From assembly GCA_002600635.1 (NCBI GenBank), contig CP021371.1:3599001-3663000 (forward strand): DNA of 64,000 bases, read 5' to 3'. The DNA is from Rhizobium sp. ACO-34A (GTDB lineage: Bacteria; Pseudomonadota; Alphaproteobacteria; Rhizobiales; Rhizobiaceae). The notes under the pieces are model-generated. The model was not told the origin of the DNA and did not search any database. It saw only the letters and a list, made by a program, of their open reading frames with translations. Numbering within the stretch: position 1 is the first letter of the stretch; the number at the start of each line of letters is the position of its first letter. The position numbers and the translations under genes are program-made. Positions 28,815-36,895 of the stretch are shown here, in pieces.

Positions 28815-30746
28815 CTATCCCGCCCGCTTCATGAAAGCGATATTGCCTCGAAGCGCCTCGGCGGCACCCGCGACGGAAGCGCTTTCTCGCGGATACCCGG
28901 TGGAGAGGCGGTCACTGGCCCGCGCCAGCGCGGCCACGGCTTTCTCCGGCTCCGAACTCACCTTCTTCAACCGCTGCAGGGCGGCCTTGGCAGCCCGTTC
29001 CTCGCTATCGGTCAACGCGCCCGAACGGACGAGATCCTGCAGGGAGAGGATCGAATAGCCGACAGAAAGAACGGCAAGCCCGCCGTCGGTGACGTCGCGG
29101 TGCGTATCGCCGCTGCGCTCGGCAAACCGGATCATCCGGAAGAGACGGTGGTAGAGACGGCCACGCCAGGTCAGGCGGTGCTGCGAGGCATCCTCCGCCC
29201 GCGCCATGTCCTGCAACTCGTGCACCATCATGACGATGAGCGTTTCGAGACGCTTTCCGGCATTGAGCGGGAAGATCAGCTTGTAGGCGACGAACGCCAC
29301 GACCGGTGCCAGCACGACGGCAATCGCGCCCGACAGCATCGAGGGAAAGTCCCCCGTCAGCGGATAGGCCGGGTGCAGCAGCAGCAGCGACACCATGGCA
29401 TAGTCGAATGCGGTGGGAAGCGTGCGCCGGTGGGAGAAGAACAGCGACGCCCCAAGGATGAACGGCATCGTCAGCAGCACGACCTGAAGCTCGTTGGCGG
29501 CAAACGGCCAGACAAGGAACCGGCAGGCAAGCGCCCCGAGCGCGCCGAAAACCTGCCCGAGCAGCACGAAGCGCATCGTGTGGGCGGGGTTGTCGAAGGT
29601 CGAAAAGATCGTCGTCATGATCGACAGGCCGAGTAGCAGGAACGGCGCGGCCTCCCACCCCGTCGCGACCCACAGGAGACCGACAAGAAGCATGCAGAGC
29701 GTCGCGCGGATGGATGCCTGACGCGCACCGATCCAGTCGCGGTGCAGCACAACCGGATGACTGGCATGTCCCGCATGAGCCGTCGTCTCGACATGTTGAC
29801 CAAGTGCTGCGCGATGGGCGCGGATGGCCTCGCTCAGCGTTTGCAGCGCATCGCCGAGATCGGTGTCGCGGCCGGCGAGCGCCGCCGCTTCATCGATCCG
29901 CGCCAGCGGACCGTCTGAACCATTGCCAGCCTCGAAACCGGCCGCGGCCTGATCGAGCAGATCGGCAAGGCCTCCGTTGCGGCCATGACCGCCGCGACGA
30001 CCGGCAAGCAACAGCGATATCTGCACCGACAGCACCGTGCGCATGGCGCGAACGGCCTGACGCGAACGGAACGACCCGGCTCCATGCGGATCCAAAACCT
30101 CATCGATCGCCGCCATTTCGGCCAGCAAGGCCCGCTGTTCGTCGCCGAGCGCCGTGGTATTTCCGCCCCGAAGAGCTGTCGCAAGGTCGCGCAACAACCG
30201 CGCCGTCACCCGGCGCATCCGGCCGGTCATCTCGTGTTCGGCAGCAGCCGGCGTCAGCAGCCAGCCGATCACCAGCGCGGTCAGAACCCCAACCATGATC
30301 GTCGCCGCGCGGTCGGCGCCGAGAGACAGCACGTGGTCCGGATGCCCGGTATCGAGCAACGCCACCATGGACGCCGAATAACCCGACAGCATGGCGCCAT
30401 AGGAAACATAGCCGCGAAGCAGATTGCCCGCCGCGACGCAAAGCCCGATCCACACCGACAGGCCGATGACGAGCGGCCGGGGATCTCCGCCGGAAAATGC
30501 AACGAGACCGACCCCGGCGGCGACACCGATCAGCGTGCCCAGCGCACGGAAAAGGCCTTTTTCCAGCAACTGACCGCGTGTGGGCTGCGAAGCCGCCCAG
30601 ACCGTCATCGCCGACCATTGGGGATGCTCAAGCCCGAGCAACCATGCAATGAACAGCGCCAGACAGGCGGCAACCGCCGTCCTGAGCGCGAAATTCAGCC
30701 GAGGCAGATCGAAACCGAACTTCGCCATCCGTTGTGCCAGCACCAT
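28815..30746 (-). CDS. FUSC-family membrane protein (aromatic-acid/fusaric-acid efflux type)
   Basis: 643 residues with the FUSC/ArAE layout: a membrane block (about 20-170, FALRTAVAACLALFIAWLLG, then WSAMTVWAASQPTRGQLLEK with the conserved QPTRG), a soluble central region, a second membrane block (about 350-500), and a cytoplasmic C-terminal tail. Family members export hydroxybenzoates, fusaric acid and similar compounds, usually with an HlyD-type partner; none is adjacent here. It starts 3 bp after the MarR gene stop, so the two form an operon in which MarR presumably represses both. Substrate unknown. Confidence 0.83.
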   Translation of the reverse strand: MVLAQRMAKFGFDLPRLNFALRTAVAACLALFIAWLLGLEHPQWSAMTVWAASQPTRGQLLEKGLFRALGTLIGVAAGVGLVAFSGGDPRPLVIGLSVWIGLCVAAGNLLRGYVSYGAMLSGYSASMVALLDTGHPDHVLSLGADRAATIMVGVLTALVIGWLLTPAAAEHEMTGRMRRVTARLLRDLATALRGGNTTALGDEQRALLAEMAAIDEVLDPHGAGSFRSRQAVRAMRTVLSVQISLLLAGRRGGHGRNGGLADLLDQAAAGFEAGNGSDGPLARIDEAAALAGRDTDLGDALQTLSEAIRAHRAALGQHVETTAHAGHASHPVVLHRDWIGARQASIRATLCMLLVGLLWVATGWEAAPFLLLGLSIMTTIFSTFDNPAHTMRFVLLGQVFGALGALACRFLVWPFAANELQVVLLTMPFILGASLFFSHRRTLPTAFDYAMVSLLLLHPAYPLTGDFPSMLSGAIAVVLAPVVAFVAYKLIFPLNAGKRLETLIVMMVHELQDMARAEDASQHRLTWRGRLYHRLFRMIRFAERSGDTHRDVTDGGLAVLSVGYSILSLQDLVRSGALTDSEERAAKAALQRLKKVSSEPEKAVAALARASDRLSTGYPRESASVAGAAEALRGNIAFMKRAG

Positions 30747-30749
30747 CGC

Positions 30750-31202
30750 TCAGTGCTCCCCGGTTTCGTGTGTTGCCCGGATACGGGCCTCGATCTTCTC
30801 GAAAGCGCCGAGCAGCACGGCAATCTCGGCGTCATCGAGATCCTGCAGCATTTCGTCCTCAAGCGGCAACAGCCGCTCCAGAATGGCGGAGACCCGCTCC
30901 GTGCCGGCGGGCGTGAGATAAAGACGTCTGGCCCTGCGGTCCTCGGCTTCGGTGCGCCGTTCCACCAGTCCCTGCCGCTCCAGAATATCGAGCAGGCGCA
31001 CGAGGCTCGATCCGTCGAGGCCTATGCGGGCGGCAAGTTCCTTCTGTGTCAGGCCGTCACCGATCCTGTGCAGATGAAAGAGCGGCGACCATGTCGCATC
31101 GCTCAAGCCGACAGCGGCCACACCCTCATCCACGTGCTGGCGCCAGCGGCGCGACAGCCCAACGAGACGAAACCCGAATTCCCTGCGCAATTTTGTGTTC
31201 AT
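30750..31202 (-). CDS. MarR-family transcriptional regulator
   Basis: 150 residues with the winged-helix core (LTQKELAARIGLDGSSLVRLL at about 53-73, then RRTEAEDRRARRLYLTPAGT, the typical MarR wing). Cotranscribed with the FUSC efflux gene and preceded by a clear inverted repeat at 31210-31224 next to its own start, so autorepression and ligand-induced release are likely. The ATG at 31202 is the first start in frame. The natural ligand is probably an aromatic acid, judged from the family only. Confidence 0.88.
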   Translation of the reverse strand: MNTKLRREFGFRLVGLSRRWRQHVDEGVAAVGLSDATWSPLFHLHRIGDGLTQKELAARIGLDGSSLVRLLDILERQGLVERRTEAEDRRARRLYLTPAGTERVSAILERLLPLEDEMLQDLDDAEIAVLLGAFEKIEARIRATHETGEH

Positions 31203-31209
31203 GTGAATT

Positions 31210-31224
31210 GATTTGTATCAAATC
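31210..31224. promoter_or_regulatory. Candidate MarR operator
   Basis: GATTTG-TAT-CAAATC, a perfect 6-bp inverted repeat that also contains TTGAT-N4-ATCAA, 8 bp upstream of the MarR start and in an AT-rich stretch unlike the flanks. Position and symmetry suit autoregulation. Confidence 0.5.
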
Positions 31225-31379
31225 TATTTTGATAGCAAGTATTTTTGCTGCATCGCAAAATCCTTGATGAAGATTGCCGCCCAAGGCACACGCAAGGCTG
31301 GTGTTTACCTTCCCCGTGGATAATCCGGCAGCAAAACCGCCGCTGTATTATCGTCTGTCGCGATCAACGGAGTTCCTGT

Positions 31380-32069
31380 ATGCGCCGCGCCATGCCCCTC
31401 TTTCTCGCAACCGTCCTTCTGGCAGTTGCCGCCGCCCTGCTCCCGCAAACGCTCAGGGCGCAAGAACCACGGGTTATCCCGGCTCCGAACCTCTATTCGA
31501 ACCCTTCGGATGATGCCTCCTACTGGCACGTCATGGGGCTTCGTCCCGGCGATACGCTGAACGTGCGCTCCGGTCCGGGACCGGCATTTCGCATCATCGG
31601 GGCTCTGGAGGAAGGAACGCCGATCCGCAATCTCGGCTGCCGAAATCGCGAAGGCGGTTATTGGTGCCGGATCGCTACCTATGACCGGCCGCGGTTGAGC
31701 GGCTGGGTCAACGGCCGGTTTGTCAGCGATGAATATGTGCAACCCGACGGCGCCTATCGCCCCTATCCCACCGATCCGTCATGGCCGGGGGCCAACGGCT
31801 ACGAACAGAGCGGCGCCTTCAACTGCCGCTTCGGTCGCGACCCGCGGCTCTTCCGCTGCCCCTTCGGGCTGCAGCGTCGTGGCACCAGCGCCGAAATCGC
31901 TATTGAAACACCGGATGGCGTCGTCCGCTCGCTGATCTATCGCGCCGGCCGCTTTACCAGCGAGGATGGCGTGGAAGTGCGCTCCCGCAAGGAAGGCGCA
32001 AATGCAGTCGTGACGATAGAGGGAGTGGAAACCTACTTCATCCCCGACAACGTCGTGATGAACTGGTGA
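31380..32069 (+). CDS. Secreted protein with bacterial SH3 domain
   Basis: 229 residues. Starts at the ATG at 31380, preceded by GGAG. Signal peptide MRRAMPLFLATVLLAVAAAL... with cleavage near LRAQ|EP. An SH3b domain at about 45-110 shows the hallmark LNVRSGPGPAFRIIGALEEG and GWVNGRFVSDEYV. A C-terminal region with two more cysteines (FNCRFGRDPRLFRCPFG) follows. SH3b domains commonly bind cell-wall peptides; the exact role is unknown. It faces away from the MarR gene and ends 45 bp before the transaldolase stop (convergent). Confidence 0.78.
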   Translation: MRRAMPLFLATVLLAVAAALLPQTLRAQEPRVIPAPNLYSNPSDDASYWHVMGLRPGDTLNVRSGPGPAFRIIGALEEGTPIRNLGCRNREGGYWCRIATYDRPRLSGWVNGRFVSDEYVQPDGAYRPYPTDPSWPGANGYEQSGAFNCRFGRDPRLFRCPFGLQRRGTSAEIAIETPDGVVRSLIYRAGRFTSEDGVEVRSRKEGANAVVTIEGVETYFIPDNVVMNW

Positions 32070-32114
32070 GGAACACCTCCCCGCCCGCAAGGCAGGGAGG
32101 TGAAACTGTCATTT

Positions 32115-33071
32115 TCAGACAGAGAGAGCCTTGGCGACCTGGCCGCGCAGCGTGCCGAGATCCTTGGCGAATGCGCGGATGCCTTCGGCGAGCTTCTCGG
32201 TCGCCATGGCGTCTTCGTTGAGCGCCCAGCGGAAGGCCTTCTCGTCGAGAGAAACCAGCGGATCCGCCGTTACCTTGTCTGCCGACAGAACCTGGGTCAG
32301 CGTACCCGTATCCTTGTCCAGCTCATCGAGCAGCGCCGGGCTGATCGTCAGGCGGTCGCAACCGGCCAGCGCTTCGATCTCTCCGGCATTGCGGAAGGAA
32401 GCGCCCATCACGATCGTCTTGATGCCGTTGACCTTGTAGTAGTTGTAGATCGACCGCACGGACACGACGCCCGGATCGGTTTCCGAGGTGTAATTCTCGC
32501 CCGTCGACTTCTTGTACCAGTCGAGAATACGGCCAACGAAGGGCGAGATCAGGAATACGTTTGCCTCGGCGCAGGCGATTGCCTGAGCCTTGGAGAAGAG
32601 AAGCGTCAGGTTGCAGTCGATGCCTTCCTTCTGCAGCACTTCCGCAGCGCGGATGCCTTCCCAGGTGGAGGCGAGCTTGATCAGGATACGATCACGCTCG
32701 ATGCCGCGCTCCTTGTAGCCGGCGATGATTTCATGCGCCTTGGCAATCGAGCCCTTGGTGTCGAAGGAGAGATCGGCATCGACTTCGGTCGAGACGCGGC
32801 CCGGAACCAGTCCGGCAAGTGCTGCACCGACGGAGATCGCCAGACGGTCGGCGACCGCAGCGGTGACGGCGTCGCTCGAACCACCCTTGGCCTTGCCCCA
32901 GGCAATCGCCTCCTTGAAGGCATCGGCAAAGGCATCCGTTCCCAGCGCCTTCAGAACGATGGTCGGGTTGGTGGTGCAATCCACCGGCTTCAGCCGCGCA
33001 ACGGCCTCGATATCGCCTGTGTCGGCGACAACCGTCGTCATGGAGCGAAGCTGTTCGAGTTTGGAAGTCAT
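32115..33071 (-). CDS. tal: Transaldolase
   Basis: 318-residue TalB-type enzyme of the non-oxidative pentose phosphate pathway that moves dihydroxyacetone between sedoheptulose-7-P / glyceraldehyde-3-P and erythrose-4-P / fructose-6-P. N-terminus [20 protein letters not shown] and [12 protein letters not shown] are diagnostic; the Schiff-base Lys lies in [14 protein letters not shown] place the start at the second ATG (33071) because GAGG lies 9 nt upstream of it and would touch the first ATG at 33080. The length then equals that of typical TalB. No cotranscribed pentose genes are adjacent. Confidence 0.93.
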   Translation of the reverse strand: MTSKLEQLRSMTTVVADTGDIEAVARLKPVDCTTNPTIVLKALGTDAFADAFKEAIAWGKAKGGSSDAVTAAVADRLAISVGAALAGLVPGRVSTEVDADLSFDTKGSIAKAHEIIAGYKERGIERDRILIKLASTWEGIRAAEVLQKEGIDCNLTLLFSKAQAIACAEANVFLISPFVGRILDWYKKSTGENYTSETDPGVVSVRSIYNYYKVNGIKTIVMGASFRNAGEIEALAGCDRLTISPALLDELDKDTGTLTQVLSADKVTADPLVSLDEKAFRWALNEDAMATEKLAEGIRAFAKDLGTLRGQVAKALSV

Positions 33072-33195
33072 GGTCGTCATCCTCGGTTTAGACCGGCCCG
33101 GCCGGAACGTGCCAGACTATCACCAGCCGAAGACGGCAAAGTCAAGAACGCTTGGGATAACGTTTCAATCGATTTACGGATCCACGGTTTCCCGC

Positions 33196-34086
33196 CTAAT
33201 TTTCGACCTGCCCAGCTTCCCAGCCCAGCATGGCGCGCTTGCGCGTCAGCCCCCAGTGATATCCGGTGAGCGCGCCGCTCTTGCCGAGCGCCCTGTGGCA
33301 GGGAACCACGAAGGAGATCGGATTGCGGCCGACGGCCGCACCCACCGCGCGGCTCGCGGTCGGCTGACCGATCTTCGCGGCGATATCCGAATAGGTGACG
33401 GCCTTGCCGAGCGGAATCAGCAACAGGCTTTCCCACACCCGGACCTGAAAATCCGTGCCGATCAGCACCACTCTCAAAGGCTGGTCGTCGCACCAGCGCG
33501 CGGGATCGAAGATCCGGCCGGCATAGGGTTCCGTTGCCGCGCTGTCGGCAATGAAATGCGCATTCGGCCAGCGCCTGGCCATATCGTCGAAACAGGCCGC
33601 CTCATCGCCGGAATCGGCGAAGGCAAGACCGGCGAGCCCCCTGTCCGTCACCATCACCAGCGCATGGCCGAAAGGTGACGAATGGAACCCGTAGCGGATC
33701 GTCAGTCCTCCGCCCTTCGCCTTCCATTCGCCGGGGCTCATCGCCTCGTGAGTGACGAACAGATCGTGCAGGCGACCGGGGCCGGAAAGGCCAAGTTCGA
33801 TGGATGTTTCGAGAAGCGGCATGCCTTCCTGCCCGAGCAGCCGCTTGGCGTGATCGAGGGTGACGGCCTGCAGGAAGGCCTTCGGGGAAAGCCCCGCCCA
33901 GCGGGTAAACGTCTTCTGCAGCTGCGTCGGCGACTGGCCGAGCCTTGCCGCGATGGTCTCCAGCGACGGCTGTTCCTGATAATCGAGCGACAGCATCTCG
34001 ATCACCTTGCGGACGGTCTCATAGTCCGAGCCCACCGGAGTGATGTCACTGGTTTTCGAAAGGTCGATCTGTGGTGCGAACGTCAT
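33196..34086 (-). CDS. Ada-like protein: AraC-type HTH fused to O6-methylguanine-DNA methyltransferase
   Basis: 296 residues. The N-terminal AraC-type helix-turn-helix (about 15-125, SLETIAARLGQSPTQLQKTF and LSPKAFLQAVTLDHAKRLL) is joined to a C-terminal suicidal methyltransferase domain with the active-site VVPCHR (Cys about 263) and preceding GKAVTYSDIA. Compared with E. coli Ada, the N-terminal zinc domain that senses methyl-phosphotriesters is missing. The protein can therefore repair O6-methylguanine, but a classical Ada activation switch is not evident. The ATG at 34086 follows GAGG. A monocistronic gene between tal and a repeat region. Confidence 0.87.
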   Translation of the reverse strand: MTFAPQIDLSKTSDITPVGSDYETVRKVIEMLSLDYQEQPSLETIAARLGQSPTQLQKTFTRWAGLSPKAFLQAVTLDHAKRLLGQEGMPLLETSIELGLSGPGRLHDLFVTHEAMSPGEWKAKGGGLTIRYGFHSSPFGHALVMVTDRGLAGLAFADSGDEAACFDDMARRWPNAHFIADSAATEPYAGRIFDPARWCDDQPLRVVLIGTDFQVRVWESLLLIPLGKAVTYSDIAAKIGQPTASRAVGAAVGRNPISFVVPCHRALGKSGALTGYHWGLTRKRAMLGWEAGQVEN

Positions 34087-34167
34087 GGCATGATCCTCAT
34101 GTTGAGGAGAACTTCACCACGGTCACGCGACGGACGCCACCCGTTTCTTGCGCGGCCGATCTGGTTA

Positions 34168-34420
34168 CCCCTCATCCGCCTGCCGGCACCTTCTCCCCCT
34201 AAACGTCAGGGCATTGGGTTGCAGGTGGCGCGGTGCGTGTAGCCCCTCCCCCTTGTGGGGAGGGGTTGGGGAGGGGCCTTCGCTCCGCATCAAAACCCCT
34301 CCCGCCTGCCGGCCACCCTCCCCACAAGGGGGAGGGTTAAGAATGCCGCGCCGCTGCACGTTCCATATGCCATCGCCTTGCAGTGAACCGGGAGAAGGCA
34401 CCGCCAGGCGGATGAGGTGC
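34168..34420. repeat. Composite nested intergenic repeat, copy d
   Basis: Outer arms CCCCTCATCCGCCTGCCGGC and GGCGGATGAGG enclose a second inverted pair (GGTGGCGCGG / CCGCGCCGC). This in turn encloses a perfect 21-bp inverted repeat at 34244-34264 and 34316-34336 (CCCTCCCCC...GGGGAGGG). It fills the 345-bp gap 34087-34431, which holds no gene. Confidence 0.7.
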
Positions 34421-34431
34421 CGCCCGGCCCC

Positions 34432-34929
34432 TCAAATCCGCCGCTTCACCGTCGCCAGTGCCCCCTTGAACGCACGCGCGAAACTCTCCCGATCGTCAGG
34501 ATTCAGGAAGGAACCGATGTCGGTACGCCGCCCCTCGCCCGCCACATGCATGGAGACGATACCAATCTCGTCATGCCTCCGAACGAAGAAGCGCGCCCAG
34601 AACGGATTGAACCGGTGCTCGGTCATACGGCCCGAAGGCGTGAACTTGCGGATGGACACGCTGGTTCGGGAAACCGTGACTTCCTCTCGCGCACGGGCAG
34701 CACGGTAGTTGAGCCAGAAGGCGCCATAAAGCAGCAGGAAATCCAGCCCGAAGAAGAAGGCGATGGGCCAGGCGCCGGTTGCCGTGAAGAAAATCGCGTG
34801 AACGCAGCAGATCGCCCCCGTCAACATCAGCAGAATGCGGAACCCCTTTCGGCCGAGCGAGCGATAGGGGATCAATTCGGCAGCAAATATCGGCTTCTCG
34901 GCGGCGCTGTTCAGATTGCCTTTGGTCAT
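34432..34929 (-). CDS. DUF2244 family membrane protein
   Basis: 165 residues with two adjacent transmembrane helices (ILLMLTGAICCVHAIFF and IAFFFGLDFLLLYGAFWLNY) and a conserved C-terminal soluble part (FNPFWARFFV, SFLNPDDRESFARAFKGAL). It matches the alphaproteobacterial DUF2244 family, of unknown function. Its start is only 22 bp from the divergent nth start, an arrangement often conserved in alphaproteobacteria as I recall. Confidence 0.83.
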   Translation of the reverse strand: MTKGNLNSAAEKPIFAAELIPYRSLGRKGFRILLMLTGAICCVHAIFFTATGAWPIAFFFGLDFLLLYGAFWLNYRAARAREEVTVSRTSVSIRKFTPSGRMTEHRFNPFWARFFVRRHDEIGIVSMHVAGEGRRTDIGSFLNPDDRESFARAFKGALATVKRRI

Positions 34930-34945
34930 TCCACCCGACTATAGA
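34916..34945 (+). promoter_or_regulatory. Candidate leaderless promoter of nth
   Basis: TTGCCT (34916-34921), an 18-bp spacer and TATAGA (34940-34945). The nth ATG begins 7 nt after the last base of the -10, with no Shine-Dalgarno sequence. This geometry predicts an mRNA starting at or next to the AUG. Confidence 0.45.
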
Positions 34946-34951
34946 TTGTCC

Positions 34952-35731
34952 ATGACGAGTCCCATCAAGAAATCCAGCACCCAAACTTCGCAAAAGTCAA
35001 ATCCGGGCGGAGCGAGACGCAAGGCACCCGCCTTCCGCAGCGCCTATAGCCGCGCGGAACTGGAAGAAATCTTCCGGCGCTTTTCCATCCAGCGTCCCGA
35101 ACCGAAGGGAGAACTGGAGCACGTCAATCCCTTCACGCTCGTCGTGGCCGTCGCCCTTTCCGCGCAGGCGACGGATGCCGGCGTCAACAAGGCGACCCGC
35201 GCTCTCTTCAAGGTGGCGGATACGCCGCAAAAGATGCTCGATCTCGGAGAGGAAAAGCTCCGCGATTACATCAAGACCATCGGCCTTTACCGCAACAAGG
35301 CGAAGAACGTCATCGCGCTCTCACAACGGCTGGTCGACGTCTACGGCGGCGAAGTGCCGAAAACCCGCGAGGAACTGATCACCCTGCCCGGCGTCGGCCG
35401 CAAGACTGCCAATGTGGTGATGTCCATGGCTTTCGGCATTCCGACGATCGCCGTCGACACCCATATCTTCCGCATCGCCAACCGCATCCGCCTTGCTCCC
35501 GGCAAGACCCCGGACGAGGTGGAAGACAAGCTGCTCAGGATCATTCCGAAGCACTGGCTCTTTCACGCCCACCACTGGCTGATCCTGCACGGGCGTTACT
35601 GTTGCAAGGCGCGGCGCCCCGAATGCGAGCGCTGCGTCATCGCCGACATCTGCAAATCAGGTGAAAAGACCTGCGACGTGCCGGCTCCGCTGGTGGAACT
35701 GCCGCAGCAAATCATCGGAGCGACGGAATAG
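34952..35731 (+). CDS. nth: Endonuclease III
   Basis: 259-residue DNA glycosylase/AP lyase that removes oxidised pyrimidines in base-excision repair. Helix-hairpin-helix LPGVGRKTANVV with the catalytic Lys before it, the catalytic Asp in TIAVDTHIFR, and a C-terminal [4Fe-4S] ligand set C-x6-C-x2-C-x5-C (CKARRPECERCVIADIC). The N-terminus has about 30 extra basic Ser/Lys-rich residues relative to E. coli. The ATG at 34952 is preferred over a TTG at 34916, which would lie inside the divergent gene. See the leaderless-promoter entry. Confidence 0.93.
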   Translation: MTSPIKKSSTQTSQKSNPGGARRKAPAFRSAYSRAELEEIFRRFSIQRPEPKGELEHVNPFTLVVAVALSAQATDAGVNKATRALFKVADTPQKMLDLGEEKLRDYIKTIGLYRNKAKNVIALSQRLVDVYGGEVPKTREELITLPGVGRKTANVVMSMAFGIPTIAVDTHIFRIANRIRLAPGKTPDEVEDKLLRIIPKHWLFHAHHWLILHGRYCCKARRPECERCVIADICKSGEKTCDVPAPLVELPQQIIGATE

Positions 35732-35789
35732 AGCATAATCCGGCCAGAGTGAAACGAGGATCGACAAGATTATGCTTCAAACAAAAGAG

Positions 35790-35834
35790 TTTAGAGCGCC
35801 GATCTGATTCAATCAGATCGAACAGCGCTCTAAA
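35790..35834. repeat. Long hairpin downstream of nth
   Basis: Outer TTTAGAGCGC / GCGCTCTAAA and inner CGATCTGATT-C-AATCAGATCG, an uninterrupted-looking 45-bp cruciform. It ends 19 bp before the IS630 element and lies after both nth and, before IS insertion, the CysZ-like gene. It probably served as a shared 3' end. Resembles dispersed rhizobial palindromes. Confidence 0.65.
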
Positions 35835-35853
35835 TGCGCCGGGGCTTCCGTTA

Positions 35854-36895
35854 GAGCGTTTCATGTTTTGTTTGAAGCGTAGCCAGCGTTGACAAGGTAG
35901 TTGGCACACTCGTCTGGGCTGATGGTTTGGACGAGTGAGCCAAGATGGCGCCAAGTGTCGTCGATAGTCCGCATTTGTGCTTTTCGCATCCAATGCTTGA
36001 TCTTGGCAAAGGCCTGTTCGATCGGATTGAGGTCTGGTGAATAGGGCGGCAAGAACCAGAGCCTTGCGCCGGCGGCCTTGATCAACTGGCGTATCTGCCC
36101 GGATTTGTGGCTGCCCAGATTGTCCATGATGACGATGTCGCCTGGCCGCAGCGTCGGGACGAGTTGTTGCTCGACATAAGCCTTGAAGCATTGGCCATTG
36201 ATCGGGCCGTCGAAGACGCAAGGGGCGGTGAGACGATCGGCCCGGAGCGCGCCGACGAAGGTCAACGTGCGCCAATGGCCATGCGGAGCAAAGCCACGCA
36301 GGCGTTTGCCCTTGACACCCCAGCCGTAGAGCGGGGCCATATTGGTTTTGATCCAGGTTTCGTCGATGAACACGAGCCTTTGAGGATCGAGCGACCTCTG
36401 CCATGACTGCCAGCGCTTGCGCCGACGAGCAATGTCAGTGCGTGCCTGTTCAAGGGCAAACATCGTTTTTTTTGAAGCGCAGCCCCTCGCGGCGCAGGAA
36501 ACGCCAAACGGCGTCATGCGAGACAATCACGCCTCTCACCGCCAATTCGTCCTTGAGGCCGTGCAGGCTGATCTGCGGCGTCTGAACAATCCGCTCGGCT
36601 ATGAAAGCACGATGCGGTTCCAAAAGGCGTTTGCGATGCCCTCCCATCTGACCGGGTGCGACGGAGCCGCTGCGGCGATACCGCTGCGACCACTTCACAA
36701 CAGATGACACCGAGACACCGAACCGCGCCGCCACCGAGCGGCAGCTCTCTCCCGCCGCAACAGCGCCCACAACTCGTTCACGCAGATCATTCGAAAGAGG
36801 TGCGACCATCAATGCTGACCTCCTCTCAGCCAGCATCTTGAATCACATTCGATCCCAAAAGGGAATCCGCGATTCAAACAAAGTCAGAAACGCTC
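35854..36895 (-). mobile_element. Complete IS630-family insertion sequence
   Basis: 1042 bp flanked by TA (35852-35853 and 36896-36897), the expected IS630 target duplication. Terminal inverted repeats begin GAGCGTTTC at both ends and share TTTGTTTGAA after a 4-nt divergent block (about 26 bp in all). One two-frame transposase lies inside. The right junction falls inside the stop codon of the neighbouring CysZ-like gene (TAA before insertion, TAG now). Both ends look intact, so the element may still be mobile. Confidence 0.9.
35861..36809 (-). CDS. IS630-family transposase, two frames joined at an A8 slippery run
   Basis: The N-terminal half (helix-turn-helix, GESCRSVAARFGVSVSSVVK) is read from the ATG at 36809, which has AGGAGG 9 nt upstream. 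The catalytic half continues in the +1 (or -2) frame. The crossover is at eight A residues (36466-36473, minus-strand sense), after FKK. Joined length is about 315 residues, normal for the family. DDE residues: Asp in VFIDETWIKT, Asp in VIMDNLGSHKS, Glu in SPDLNPIEQAFAKI. I read this as programmed frameshifting or transcriptional slippage rather than decay, because both parts are otherwise clean. Confidence 0.82.

Noticed and set aside
35732..35834. The hairpin before IS630 taken as part of the IS end
   Set aside because: The TA duplication and GAGCGTTTC terminus begin at 35852-35854; the hairpin is outside and resembles other rhizobial palindromes.
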